Part shown: positions 44,074 through 52,998 of the stretch, piece by piece
How positions within the stretch are numbered: the first letter of the stretch is position 1
How the letters are laid out: every line of letters starts with the position of its first letter
Assembly: GCA_902363875.1 (NCBI GenBank)
Contig: CABJBO010000003.1
Location: 1 to 64,000, forward strand
From: Coriobacteriaceae bacterium
Lineage (GTDB): Bacteria; Actinomycetota; Coriobacteriia; Coriobacteriales; Coriobacteriaceae
Reading direction: 5' to 3'
DNA: 64,000 nucleotides
Notes under the pieces: generated by a model
Told to the model about the DNA's origin: nothing
The model's database searches: none
Seen by the model: the letters and a program-made list of their open reading frames with translations, nothing else
Position numbers and translations under genes: made by a program

Positions 44074-45407
44074 GACCGGTCGCCTCCAAACAGATCGGGG
44101 CGAGTAGCCAGATAGGCATCAAGGGCCTCGAGCGCACGGTCCGCATAGGCCTGGTAGCGGTCGCGCTTGCTGTGGCGCTTACCATCTTCGAGTGGCGGCA
44201 CCAGGCCAAAGTTGACATGCATGGGCTGGTAGCCCACGGTGGCAGGATCGGTCGCATAGCCCACGAGCGCGCCCAGGGCGCCCACGCGGGGCAACTCGAC
44301 GCCCGCGGCGCCGATAGCCTCGGCATAGGTGTTGAGCGCCGCGAGCAGACCGGTCGCCACGGCTTCCATGTACCCCTCGGTGCCGGTGATCTGACCGGCC
44401 AGGCGCACGCCGGTACCAGGCACGGCAAAGGTGCCATCGAGCACGTGCGGGGCGTCGACAAAGGTATTGCGGTGCATGACACCGTAGCGGAAGAACTCAG
44501 CGTTCTCCAGGCCCGGCACCATATGGAAGACGCGCTTCTGCTCGCCAAAGGTCAGGTTGGTCTGGAAGCCCACCAGGTTATAGGCGGTCTTCTCCTTGTT
44601 CTCGGCACGCAGCTGAATCGCCGCCCAAGGGCGACGTCCGGTACGCGGGTCGGTGAGGCCGACGGGCTTCATGGCGCCAAAGCGAATGGCGTCCTTGCCG
44701 GTGCGCGCAACTTCCTCGGCAGGTTGGCAGGCCTGAAACAGATCGCCGCCCTCAAAGTCTTTGAGCACCACGCGGTCGGCCGTGGTAAGTGCCTCGATAA
44801 AGGCCTCGTACTCCTCCTTGTTGAGCGGAGCGTTGAGATAGTCGCCGCTCCCCTGCTCCTCGTAGCGCGACTGCGAAAACAGCACGTCCATATCGAGCGT
44901 GGAGGCATCGACGATCGGCGCCGCGGCATCGAAGAACGCAAGGGCGTCGCCACCAACGAGCTTCATGACCTCTTCGCTCAGCGCCGGTGAACACAGCGGG
45001 CCCGCGGCAATGACCACGTGGCCCTCGGGAATCTGCGTGACCTCGCCGTGCACGACCTCGATATTGGGACGGGCGGCAACCTCGGCCTCGACAAGCTCGG
45101 AAAACTTGACGCGGTCGACCGCCAAGGCGCCACCGGCGGGAACAGCCGCGCGATGGGCGCAATCGAGCAGGACTGAACCCATGCGCTCAAGCTCGGCCTT
45201 TAACAAGCCCGCCGCAGAGTCCGGACGGGTCGATTTAAACGAATTGGAACAGACGAGCTCTGCCAGGTGATCGGTATGGTGGGCCGGGGAGCTCACCTGG
45301 GGGCGCATCTCGCGCAGCTTTACGGCAAACCCGCGGTCTGCCAGCTGAATCGCGCACTCCGAACCCGCCAGACCGCCACCGACAACCGTCACCTGATCAA
45401 ACAGCAT
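44070..45407 (-). CDS. trmFO: Methylenetetrahydrofolate-tRNA-(uracil-5-)-methyltransferase TrmFO
   Basis: A folate and FAD-dependent enzyme that makes ribothymidine at U54 of tRNA. The FAD site is GGGLAGSECA (about 10-19); catalytic cysteines correspond to the Cys in ELVCSNSFKS (about 53) and in LFQACQPAEE (about 227). The 445 residues are normal. ATG 45407 follows AAGGTG at seven bases. It is downstream of dprA and overlaps the presumed xerC start by four bases. Confidence 0.95.
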   Translation of the reverse strand: MLFDQVTVVGGGLAGSECAIQLADRGFAVKLREMRPQVSSPAHHTDHLAELVCSNSFKSTRPDSAAGLLKAELERMGSVLLDCAHRAAVPAGGALAVDRVKFSELVEAEVAARPNIEVVHGEVTQIPEGHVVIAAGPLCSPALSEEVMKLVGGDALAFFDAAAPIVDASTLDMDVLFSQSRYEEQGSGDYLNAPLNKEEYEAFIEALTTADRVVLKDFEGGDLFQACQPAEEVARTGKDAIRFGAMKPVGLTDPRTGRRPWAAIQLRAENKEKTAYNLVGFQTNLTFGEQKRVFHMVPGLENAEFFRYGVMHRNTFVDAPHVLDGTFAVPGTGVRLAGQITGTEGYMEAVATGLLAALNTYAEAIGAAGVELPRVGALGALVGYATDPATVGYQPMHVNFGLVPPLEDGKRHSKRDRYQAYADRALEALDAYLATRPDLFGGDRS

Positions 45408-45421
45408 CTGCAAACACCTTT

Positions 45422-46357
45422 CTAATTGACATGTTTTCCATTGTGACCGAAGGGTGTCTGGGCGTGAAGAGCAAACTTGGAGGGCGCATACCTTCCATCC
45501 ATCATGCGCTCGATAAGGCCCTCGAGCTCAAGCGAACCCAGGAGTTTAAGTACGCCGACGGCATCGAGCGAGACGAGCGCCGCGATGTCGTCGACTTTGA
45601 GCGGAGAGGCGATGAGCGCATGCATCACGGTCTGCTGCGTTGGATCCAGGTCGGCAATGCCGGGAGCATCGGGGCGCGAGTAGCGCAGGGTGCCGTAGAT
45701 GCGTGAGATAGCTATCTCGATAGATTCCTCGTCGATGATGCAGCAGGCACCGTTCGCAATGAGGTAATTCGTGCCACGCGACTCGGGCGATAGGATCGAC
45801 CCCGGCACGGCAAGAAGTTCTCGCCCCAAATCCATAGCAGCCTCGGCTGTAGAAAACGTCCCGGAAGGCATACCCGCCTCGGATACAAAGAGGGCTTGCG
45901 ACAGGGCCGCGATCACGCGATTGCGGCGCGGAAAGGCAAACTTGCGCGGACCCATGCCCCACGGGGAGATCGACACGACCGCGCCGCCCGTATCGAGTGT
46001 GCGCGTGATGAGGCCAGCACTCGAGCGCGGATAGACCACGTCGGCGCCCGTCCCCAGCACCACGACGTGTTTGCCGCCGGAATTGACCGCAGCCCAACCC
46101 GAGGCCTGGTCACAACCGACCGCGCCGCCCGAAACTACCGTCACGCCCGCCTCGACCGCAACCTTTGCCGCAAGCTCTGCCACGGCAAGACCATACGGAG
46201 AGGCCTTGCGCGCGCCGATGATGGAGAGCGCGGGCGTCGAAAGCACCTCGGGGTTGCCGCGCACATAGAGTGTCTGGGGCACATCAGAAAGCTCCAAAAC
46301 GGTCTCGGGATACAACGCGTCACCTGGATGCAGCTCGAAGGTCCCCTCGGCCATCAT
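45422..46357 (-). CDS. dprA: DNA processing protein DprA
   Basis: Binds incoming single-stranded DNA during transformation and loads RecA. The 311 residues show the Rossmann-like domain with SIIGARKASPYG, the SGGAVGCDQAS phosphate loop (usual SGxAxGID), PRRNRVIAALSQ and SRGTNYLIANGA, then a C-terminal winged-helix domain (about 235-295). The usual N-terminal SAM domain is missing or very short, which is common. ATG 46357 follows AAGGAGGG and overlaps the comM stop. It is in a unit led by a competence motif. Confidence 0.93.
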   Translation of the reverse strand: MMAEGTFELHPGDALYPETVLELSDVPQTLYVRGNPEVLSTPALSIIGARKASPYGLAVAELAAKVAVEAGVTVVSGGAVGCDQASGWAAVNSGGKHVVVLGTGADVVYPRSSAGLITRTLDTGGAVVSISPWGMGPRKFAFPRRNRVIAALSQALFVSEAGMPSGTFSTAEAAMDLGRELLAVPGSILSPESRGTNYLIANGACCIIDEESIEIAISRIYGTLRYSRPDAPGIADLDPTQQTVMHALIASPLKVDDIAALVSLDAVGVLKLLGSLELEGLIERMMDGRYAPSKFALHAQTPFGHNGKHVN

Positions 46358-47877
46358 TGGTCCCTCCTTCCCTGGTACATCGCTGCCTCGAGCACGTGGT
46401 CCTGCGTCACTTGCTCGCTCTCGGCGACGTCAGCGATTGTACGCGCGATACGCACCAGGCGCACGATGCCGCGGCCCGTGAGATGCGTGCGCTTCGACAG
46501 GCCGAGCACACACTTCTCCGCCGCATCATCGAGCTCAAAGGTCGAAACGACGCCGTCAATGGACCGTGTCTCGTCATCCCCGGCCTCGGCATCAGCATCG
46601 TCCATACGGGATTCGCGCCAAGCGCGAAAAGCGCGACCGCGCACAACGTAGTCACGTAACTCAGCTGACGACATACCCTCCGCGCCCTCGATAATCACCT
46701 GAGGGTCGGGACGGGTCACATCGATCATCATGTCGATACGGTCGGCCAAAGGACCGCGCAGTTTAGACCGATAGCGCTCGACCATCGCCGCCGAGCAGCG
46801 ACACGGTACCTCACGATCGCCCAAAAAGCCGCAGGGGCAGGGATTGCTCGCAGCCAGCAGCTGAAAGCGCGACGGGAAGGTAAAAGCCCCGTCGACGCGT
46901 ACGATCCTGACGTAGCCGCGTTCGATGGGCTGACGCAGCGTCTGCAGCACACCCGTGGGAAACTCGGCAAGCTCGTCCAAAAATAGCACGCCGCCATGAG
47001 CAAGGCTGATCTCACCCGGGTGCACCGGGCGCCCACCGCCGATAAGACCTGCGGTCGAAATACTGTGATGGGGGCTGCGGAAGGGCCGGTGCCCCGCCAA
47101 CAAGCCATCAATGTTCTCACCCAAAACCGAATGGATGCACAGCGCCTCCTGTTGATCCTCAACGGAAAGCTCGGGCAGGATGCCGGTCATACGACGCGCG
47201 AGCATCGTCTTGCCCGACCCCGGGGACCCGATCATGAGCAAGCCGAGTTCTCCTGCCGCCGCAAGCGCCATGCCGCGCTTGGCGACCTCCTGCCCCAGTA
47301 CGTCGGCATAGTCGAGCTCGGGCTCAAAGGTCGCCTCGAGCACTTCAGAATCCAAGTAGTGCCGCGCGGCATCGCCCATGCCATGGGCAAGCTGAGACAA
47401 ATGATCGATGAATCCACAATCCACGCCCGCGAGTGGCACATGCTGGTCTGACCTGCCGGCGATAAAAGACAGCCCCATGTCGCGAGCCAGCAGCTGAAAC
47501 GCCACCTCGCCCTTGACGGGAAGCACCGTACCGTCCAAGCCGAGCTCGCCGGCGATAAGGCAGCGATCGAGGTTGTCACGGGGAATCTGCCCATCGGCCG
47601 CCAGAACCGCGATGGCGATGGGCAGATCAAAGCCGCTACCGGTCTTGCGAATATCGCCGGGCGCTAGGTTGACCGTAATGCCCGAGCGTGGGATCTCGAA
47701 CCCGGCGGAGCGCATCGCGCAGCGAATACGACCGCGTGACTCCATCACCTCCATACTCGGAATGCCGAGCATTTGGATGCCCGGAACACCACCGGCAAGC
47801 GAGACCTCGACCGTGACGTGAATCGCCTCGACGCCGCGGATGCAGGCCGCGTGAACGGCAAACGTCTCGAACGCCAT
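46354..47877 (-). CDS. comM: ComM/YifB family Mg chelatase-like ATPase
   Basis: A hexameric AAA+ helicase; characterised ComM drives branch migration during transformation. The 507 residues have a Lon-like N-terminal domain (about 1-160), an AAA+ core with GSPGSGKTMLARR (about 219-231) and VLFLDELAEF, a zinc-like CPCGFLGDREVPCRC insertion and a C-terminal helical domain. ATG 47877 overlaps the yraN stop as ATGA. In Gram-positives the cellular role of YifB is less certain, but grouping with dprA supports a competence role. Confidence 0.92.
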   Translation of the reverse strand: MAFETFAVHAACIRGVEAIHVTVEVSLAGGVPGIQMLGIPSMEVMESRGRIRCAMRSAGFEIPRSGITVNLAPGDIRKTGSGFDLPIAIAVLAADGQIPRDNLDRCLIAGELGLDGTVLPVKGEVAFQLLARDMGLSFIAGRSDQHVPLAGVDCGFIDHLSQLAHGMGDAARHYLDSEVLEATFEPELDYADVLGQEVAKRGMALAAAGELGLLMIGSPGSGKTMLARRMTGILPELSVEDQQEALCIHSVLGENIDGLLAGHRPFRSPHHSISTAGLIGGGRPVHPGEISLAHGGVLFLDELAEFPTGVLQTLRQPIERGYVRIVRVDGAFTFPSRFQLLAASNPCPCGFLGDREVPCRCSAAMVERYRSKLRGPLADRIDMMIDVTRPDPQVIIEGAEGMSSAELRDYVVRGRAFRAWRESRMDDADAEAGDDETRSIDGVVSTFELDDAAEKCVLGLSKRTHLTGRGIVRLVRIARTIADVAESEQVTQDHVLEAAMYQGRRDQ

Positions 47878-48362
47878 CACGACACCTGCCAATCGAATGC
47901 GTTGTACTGATGCTCGATCTCGGCGATATGCCCGCCGCGAATGGTGACACCCACGGCATCGAAGCGAATCGCCTTGAGCGGATAATGCTCCATGAGATAG
48001 CAACTTGCGATGCGGCGGTAGCGGCGTTGCTTTTGGGCGTCCACGGCCTCCTCAGGAAAGACCCGCGTGTTGCAATCCAGTGCGACGCGTCTGGTCTTGA
48101 CCTCGGCCATCACCACGACATCGTCGAGCTCATCGAGCAGCACCAGATCGGCCTCGCCCTCGGTGCAACGATAACCCTGCTCCAGCAAGGTGTAGCCGCG
48201 CTCGTTAAAGTAGTCGATGGTGATCAGCTCGCCCAGCATGCCCAGCTCGCGGGGACTGAGTCCCTTGATAAACTCGGGCGTCATCGCCCCGCAGTCGAGC
48301 TCGCCGTTTTCCCAACGCTCCTTGAGCTGCTGCGTCTTGCTCTTTTTGCTTGCGGCACTCAT
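47877..48362 (-). CDS. yraN: UPF0102 (YraN) family nuclease-like protein
   Basis: A predicted endonuclease-fold protein of unproven function often found with rnhB and comM-dprA. The 161 residues include LGELITIDYFNERGY, the catalytic-type EADLVLLD and VMAEVKTRR (PD-D/E-x-K pattern). About 40 extra residues (KSKTQQLKERW and onward) precede the fold, longer than the usual 120-residue proteins. ATG 48362 follows GGAAAGGAG. It is the first gene of the yraN-comM-dprA-trmFO-xerC run. Confidence 0.9.
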   Translation of the reverse strand: MSAASKKSKTQQLKERWENGELDCGAMTPEFIKGLSPRELGMLGELITIDYFNERGYTLLEQGYRCTEGEADLVLLDELDDVVVMAEVKTRRVALDCNTRVFPEEAVDAQKQRRYRRIASCYLMEHYPLKAIRFDAVGVTIRGGHIAEIEHQYNAFDWQVS

Positions 48363-48433
48363 GGGGTCTCCTTTCCCGCACGCTGCATTGCCCCGATGAT
48401 GAGGGCACCTTTCGTGCGGGTAAGTACCGGAAG

Positions 48434-48453
48434 CAAACCAAAAGCTGACCAAA
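48434..48453 (-). promoter_or_regulatory. Shared competence-operon motif, copy 2 (yraN-comM-dprA)
   Basis: The minus strand reads TTTGGTCAGCTTTTGGTTTG, 72 bases before the yraN start. It differs in one base from the copy before comEA. Both lie between an upstream terminator and the first gene of a competence operon. Confidence 0.55.
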
Positions 48454-48460
48454 TGCCGTC

Positions 48461-48504
48461 AAAAAACGGGCCGTACGCAGCAATGGTGTTGCATACGGCC
48501 CGTT
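48461..48504 (-). terminator. Rho-independent terminator of rplS-rnhB
   Basis: AACGGGCCGTA (48465-48475) pairs with TACGGCCCGTT (48494-48504) with inner GCA/TGC pairs. On the minus strand six Ts follow (48461-48466). Confidence 0.88.
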
Positions 48505-48551
48505 ACCAGCAAGTTTATAAAACCCCAGAGGTCCCTGTCTCCACAATTGAC

Positions 48552-49340
48552 CTAGAAAAGGCGCTCAGTCTGCAGAAAGTTTCCGCAAAAGCTCACGCGG
48601 TGCAGTGGACAAAGTCCATGTTTGCGAATGGCCTCGATATGCTCGGGGCTTGCATAGCCCTTCGACTCGGCCAGATGGTACTCGGGATACTCGGCGTCGT
48701 ACTCGACCATCATCTCGTCACGCGTGACCTTGGCCATGATGGACGCCGCGGCGATGCAGGCGATTTTGGCATCGCCCTTTACCACATCGCGCTCGTTAGG
48801 AACGGCGCCCAAGGGGTTACCATCCATGAGGACGCAGTCGGGCTCAAGTCCCGTATCGGCCACGGCGCCCGCAACGGCAGTACGGATAGCACGGGCCATG
48901 CCCATTTCATCGATATCCTTCGGCGCGATATGGCAAAAACCGATCGCCGTCGCCACCTCGGCAATCTTCACTGAGAGCAACTCGCGGCGCGCGGGCGTGA
49001 GCTTTTTGGAATCGTTGATACCCCAGACGCGCGGCTCCATAGGAAGACAGACGGCGCATACCGTCAAAGGGCCGGCCACCGATCCGCGACCCACCTCGTC
49101 GACACCAACGACCACCCCATCGCCACCAAGCTCATGCATAAGCTCGTACATGTCATTGACGCGCTCGCGCTCGGCAAGCTCTTTGGCATGGCGTTTGAGG
49201 GCGCGTTCACAAGCCTTGATCACCTGCTGGCGTGGGTCCTCGCGATAATGCTCCACGAGGGCGGGAATCTCCTCAAACGTAGCGCTCGCCAACTCACCGG
49301 CAACCTGCGATGCCGAAACCGAGCTCGTCATGTTGGCCAT
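48552..49340 (-). CDS. rnhB: Ribonuclease HII
   Basis: Removes ribonucleotides and RNA primers from RNA-DNA hybrids. Catalytic acids are in GVDEVGRGSVAGP (Asp and Glu at about 79-80), MDGN and the AKVTRDEMM region. The 262 residues include an N-terminal extension of about 70 residues with a helical, charged character, as in Bacillus-type RNase HII with its substrate-binding domain. ATG 49340 follows GGAGGGCC. It is 93 bases after rplS, the usual rplS-rnhB order, with the rplS terminator between. Confidence 0.94.
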   Translation of the reverse strand: MANMTSSVSASQVAGELASATFEEIPALVEHYREDPRQQVIKACERALKRHAKELAERERVNDMYELMHELGGDGVVVGVDEVGRGSVAGPLTVCAVCLPMEPRVWGINDSKKLTPARRELLSVKIAEVATAIGFCHIAPKDIDEMGMARAIRTAVAGAVADTGLEPDCVLMDGNPLGAVPNERDVVKGDAKIACIAAASIMAKVTRDEMMVEYDAEYPEYHLAESKGYASPEHIEAIRKHGLCPLHRVSFCGNFLQTERLF

Positions 49341-49367
49341 ACCAGGCCCTCCTTGCATGCAAATCAG

Positions 49368-49399
49368 ATAAAAAGAAGGGCCACCCGAAGGTGACCCTT
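49368..49399 (-). terminator. Rho-independent terminator of rplS
   Basis: AAGGGCCACC (49376-49385) pairs with GGTGACCCTT (49390-49399), one mismatch, tetraloop CGAA. On the minus strand CTTTTTAT follows. Confidence 0.85.
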
Positions 49400-49433
49400 G
49401 TGTCCAAACGAGTGGACAGACGCTGCGATCTTC

Positions 49434-49775
49434 TTAGCGCTTCTCGGGGATGCGAGCAGCCTTGCCCACCTTGTCGCGGAGGTAGTACAGCTTGGCGCGA
49501 CGGACGCGACCATGACGAACGACCTCGAGCTTGGCGATCTTGGGGCTGTGAAGCGGGAAGGTACGCTCAACACCGACACCGAAGGACATCTTGCGGACGG
49601 TGAAGGTCTCGCGGGCACCGGCGCCGGCCATGCGGATAACGTCGCCCTGGAAGACCTGAATACGCTCGCGGTCGCCTTCCTTAATGCGGTAGTGAACCTT
49701 GACGTTGTCGGCGACGCGAACCTGAGGAATGTCCTCGCGGATCTGCTGACGCTCGATTGCGCGGATGTAATCCAT
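49434..49775 (-). CDS. rplS: 50S ribosomal protein L19
   Basis: Located at the 30S-50S interface. The 113 residues have [17 protein letters not shown], the PGDVVRV-like [21 protein letters not shown] and [23 protein letters not shown] region (conserved throughout). ATG 49775 follows AAGGAATTG; two more residues from a TTG are possible. It is usually behind trmD, but here the rpsP-trmD operon is about 8 kb away and rplS has its own promoter. Confidence 0.96.
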   Translation of the reverse strand: MDYIRAIERQQIREDIPQVRVADNVKVHYRIKEGDRERIQVFQGDVIRMAGAGARETFTVRKMSFGVGVERTFPLHSPKIAKLEVVRHGRVRRAKLYYLRDKVGKAARIPEKR

Positions 49776-49844
49776 GTGCAATTCCTTACTCTTCTAGAGG
49801 TGCCGTACCACCTTGGCCGGCACGTAGTTGAACAAACGTATTCG

Positions 49845-49872
49845 AGTATACACGCGCGGGTTTCTGCTGCAA
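49845..49872 (-). promoter_or_regulatory. rplS promoter
   Basis: On the minus strand TTGCAG (49867-49872) and TATACT (49845-49850) are 16 bases apart, a good match. The transcript would begin about 60 bases before rplS. Confidence 0.7.
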
Positions 49873-49918
49873 GAACAATTTTTTACGCAGACAAAAAGAC
49901 AAAACCCGCACATGATAA

Positions 49919-49946
49919 CCGCCCGTCTCACGAATGAGACGGGCGG
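49919..49946 (-). terminator. Stem-loop terminator of ppdK
   Basis: CCGCCCGTCTCA (49919-49930) pairs with TGAGACGGGCGG (49935-49946). On the minus strand TTATCATG follows, so the T-run is short. It lies 44 bases after the ppdK stop. Confidence 0.65.
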
Positions 49947-49949
49947 CAT

Positions 49950-49996
49950 GAAGGGGGGGGCTACGCTAGGCGTCGATGCGCAGGGGGGGCTAGGCG
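49950..49996 (-). repeat. Imperfect tandem repeat with C-tracts across the ppdK stop
   Basis: On the minus strand ACGCCTAG followed by seven Cs spans the stop codon, and 25 bases on ACGCCTAG recurs, then GTAG and eight Cs. The second copy carries its own in-frame-looking TAG. The tracts are prone to slippage but lie after the stop. Confidence 0.5.
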
Positions 49997-52740
49997 TTGC
50001 GCTTGGCCTCGAGCTTGGCCTGAGCGGCAGCTAGGCGCGCGAGGGGCACGCGGTAGGGCGAGCAGGACACATAGTCCACATCGGCCACGTTAAACAGGCC
50101 CTTGATGGACTTGGGGTCGCCGCCGTGCTCGCCGCACACGCCAAAGTGCATGCCAGGGTTGGTGGCGCGACCCTTTTCGACGGCCATGCGCACGAGCTCC
50201 AGCACCGCCGTATCGATGGTCTCGAAGGGGTTGTCCTTCAGGATCTTCTTGTGCAGGTACAGCGGGATGAACTTGGCCTCGGCGTCGTCGCGCGAGAAGC
50301 CAAAGGTCGTCTGGGTGAGGTCGTTGGTGCCAAAGCAGAAGAAATCTGCGTGATGGGCGATCTCGTCGGCGACCATGCAGGTGCGCGGCAGCTCGAGCAT
50401 CGTGCCCACGGGAATATTGAGCTCGACGCCTTCCTCGGCGGAAACCTCGGCGATCACGCGCTCGATAACCTCGCGGGTCTGGACATGCTCGGCCGTGATG
50501 GAAACGAGCGGAACCATGATCTCGGGGCGCGGGTCGACACCCTCCTTGATAAGGCGGGCAGCAGCCGTGGCGACGGCGCGAACCTGCATGAGCGGCAGAT
50601 CGCTAAAGACGACGGACAGGCGCACACCACGCAGGCCCAGCATGGGGTTGGACTCGACCATGCTGTCAATGCGACGCAGGCGGGTGCGCAGGGCGGCAAG
50701 CTCTTCCTCGCTGGCGCCAGCGGCTTCCTTCTTGGTGATGGCGACCTCGAGCTCGCGAGGATCATCCAGGAACTCATGAAGTGGCGGATCGAGCAGGCGA
50801 ACGACCACATCGCGACCGGACATGGTCTTGAACATCGCCAGGAAGTCCTCGGTCTGGACCTTGAGCAGGTCGGCCAGGGCCTGCTGCTTTACGGCCTCGT
50901 CATCGGACAGGATAAAGCTCTGGATGATGTTCTTGCGGTCGCCCAGGAACATATGCTCGGTGCGGCACAGGCCGATGGCTTCGGCGCCAAACTCGAGCGC
51001 GAGTGCAGCATCCTCGGGGTTGTCGGCGTTGACGCGCACGTGGTTGGCGTGGCCGCTGGTCTCGTCCAGACGGATCTCGTCGGCCCAGGACAGGATGGTG
51101 TCCAAGTCGCCGGTGAGCTCTGCAGAGACCAAGTCGACCGCGCCGTCGACGACGATGCCCTGGGTGCCGTCGATGGAGATGATGTCGCCCTCATGCAGCA
51201 GGCGGTCACTGCCCTCGATGTGCACGACCTTCTCGGCGGCGTCGATATGGAAGCTTTCGACACCGCAGACGCAGGGCGTACCCATGCCGCGGGCGATAAC
51301 GGCGGCGTGGCTCGTCTTGCCACCATGGCTCGTCAAGATACCCTCGGCAGCGACCATGCCCTTCAGGTCGTCGGGGTTGGTCTCCCAGCGAACCAGAATG
51401 ACCTTGTGGCCCTCGTTGGCGCGCGCGACGGCGTCATCACTCGAGAACACGACCTCGCCCACGGCGGCACCGGGGCTGGCGTTAAGACCGGTAGCGAGCG
51501 CCTCGTACTTCTTGGAGGCGTCGAACTGCGGGTGCAGGAGCTGGTCGAGCTGTGCAGGGTCGATGCGGCTCACGGCCTCCTCGCGGGTGATGAGGCCCTC
51601 CTCGACCATCTCGATGGCGATGCGCAGGGCGGCGGTGGCGGTGCGCTTGCCCACGCGGGTCTGGAGCATCCAGAGCTTACCCTGCTCGATGGTGAACTCG
51701 ATATCGCACATATCGCGATAGTGGTCCTCAAGCGTCAGGAAGACACGCTCAAGCTCCTCACCTGCGGACTCGAGGCCTGGGGTGGTCTTGAGGTCGGCGA
51801 TGGGCTCGGTGTTGCGGATGCCGGCGACGACGTCCTCGCCCTGGGCGTTGACCAGAAAGTCACCGTAGAACTCCTTGGTTCCGTCGGCCGGGTTGCGCGT
51901 AAAGGCGACGCCGGTCGCCGAGGTCTCGCCCTTATTGCCAAAGGCCATAGCCTGGACGTTGACGGCGGTGCCGAGCTCATCGGAAATGCCATGCTGCTTG
52001 CGGTAGATGCAGGCGCGCTCGTTCATCCAGCTGCCAAAGACGGCCTGGATGGCAAGGCGCAGCTGAAGCTCCGGGTCGTGCGGGAAGACGGGCTTGCCGT
52101 CAGCGACCTCGAGCTCGGGATACAGGGCAGCCTCGACGTTCTCGGAGAAGATGCCCTTGAAGGTCTCGACGAGTTCCTGCAGGTCCTCGGCCGAAAGCTC
52201 GGAATCGACGCGAACGCCGGCGACCAGGCGGGCCTGGGTCAGGGCATTCTCGAACAAGTCGGCATCGACACCCATGACGACGTTGGAGAACATCTGGATA
52301 AAGCGGCGGTAGCTATCCCAGGCAAAGCGCGGGTTTTGCGTCTGGGCGATAAGGCCCTGGACGGAATCGTCGTTGAGGCCCAGGTTGAGAACCGTGTCCA
52401 TCATGCCGGGCATGGAGAACGGAGCGCCCGAGCGGACCGACACGAGCAGCGGATCAGAGGCATCGCCGAGCTTCTTGCCGCAGCGGGCCTCGAGGTCGAC
52501 CTCGGCGGCAACGATCTCGTCGAGCGCGCCCTCCGGCCACACGTTGCCGGCGCCGGAGTACTCAACGCAAGTCTGGCAGGTAATGGTAAAGCCACCGGGA
52601 ACCGGCAGGCCGATACGGCTCATCTCGGCAAGGTTAGCGCCCTTGCCACCAAGCACGAAGTTCATGGACTTGTCGCCCTCGGTGACACAGGTGCCCTGGG
52701 CGTCGGTTCCAAAACGGTAAACCCTCTTGCAATCGCTCAC
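49990..52740 (-). CDS. ppdK: Pyruvate, phosphate dikinase
   Basis: Interconverts pyruvate, ATP and phosphate with PEP, AMP and pyrophosphate; in anaerobes it can serve glycolysis or gluconeogenesis. The 916 residues contain the nucleotide-binding domain (about 1-350, with SVRSGAPFSMPGMMDTVLNLG), the swivelling phosphohistidine domain with GGKTSHAAVIARG (His at about 460, regulatory Thr two before) and the PEP-binding TIM barrel (about 540-900, GLCRTEHMF and CGEHGG). GTG 52740 has a GGGGAAG Shine-Dalgarno. The regulator gene is 347 bases upstream. Codon use suggests high expression. Confidence 0.97.
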   Translation of the reverse strand: MSDCKRVYRFGTDAQGTCVTEGDKSMNFVLGGKGANLAEMSRIGLPVPGGFTITCQTCVEYSGAGNVWPEGALDEIVAAEVDLEARCGKKLGDASDPLLVSVRSGAPFSMPGMMDTVLNLGLNDDSVQGLIAQTQNPRFAWDSYRRFIQMFSNVVMGVDADLFENALTQARLVAGVRVDSELSAEDLQELVETFKGIFSENVEAALYPELEVADGKPVFPHDPELQLRLAIQAVFGSWMNERACIYRKQHGISDELGTAVNVQAMAFGNKGETSATGVAFTRNPADGTKEFYGDFLVNAQGEDVVAGIRNTEPIADLKTTPGLESAGEELERVFLTLEDHYRDMCDIEFTIEQGKLWMLQTRVGKRTATAALRIAIEMVEEGLITREEAVSRIDPAQLDQLLHPQFDASKKYEALATGLNASPGAAVGEVVFSSDDAVARANEGHKVILVRWETNPDDLKGMVAAEGILTSHGGKTSHAAVIARGMGTPCVCGVESFHIDAAEKVVHIEGSDRLLHEGDIISIDGTQGIVVDGAVDLVSAELTGDLDTILSWADEIRLDETSGHANHVRVNADNPEDAALALEFGAEAIGLCRTEHMFLGDRKNIIQSFILSDDEAVKQQALADLLKVQTEDFLAMFKTMSGRDVVVRLLDPPLHEFLDDPRELEVAITKKEAAGASEEELAALRTRLRRIDSMVESNPMLGLRGVRLSVVFSDLPLMQVRAVATAAARLIKEGVDPRPEIMVPLVSITAEHVQTREVIERVIAEVSAEEGVELNIPVGTMLELPRTCMVADEIAHHADFFCFGTNDLTQTTFGFSRDDAEAKFIPLYLHKKILKDNPFETIDTAVLELVRMAVEKGRATNPGMHFGVCGEHGGDPKSIKGLFNVADVDYVSCSPYRVPLARLAAAQAKLEAKRNA

Positions 52741-52862
52741 GATACTTCCCCTTCCATGCGCTTACGCGCACGACCGTGGTAACGAATCGACCCGCCGGAT
52801 GCAGGCCGTGAGGGAACTATACGGCGGGTTTTGGGCAGGCTTGAGCAGAGGGTGCGCGGTTT

Positions 52863-52910
52863 GGTAAACGTGCTAAAACAGGCGGTAAACGGTAGGTAAA
52901 GTTGGTTACC
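52863..52910. promoter_or_regulatory. GGTAAA repeats upstream of ppdK
   Basis: GGTAAAC at 52863 and 52884 and GGTAAAG at 52895 are spaced 21 and 11 bases, close to two and one helical turns, and GGTTACC (52904-52910) is partly inverted. They lie 123 to 170 bases before ppdK. No gene is visible in the gap 52741-53087, which otherwise has the CCCGCCG/CGGCGGG hairpin near 52791-52837 and the long palindrome. Confidence 0.4.
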
Positions 52911-52998
52911 TTATGAAGATACCACTACAAGAAGAATGCAGGTCAGATGCGATGTATTTGCTAAATCGCTTTATCAATTCAGGCTATTTAGCCACTCC

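Noticed and set aside
50125..52782. 885-codon plus-strand frame opposite ppdK
   Set aside because: Antisense shadow of a highly biased gene.
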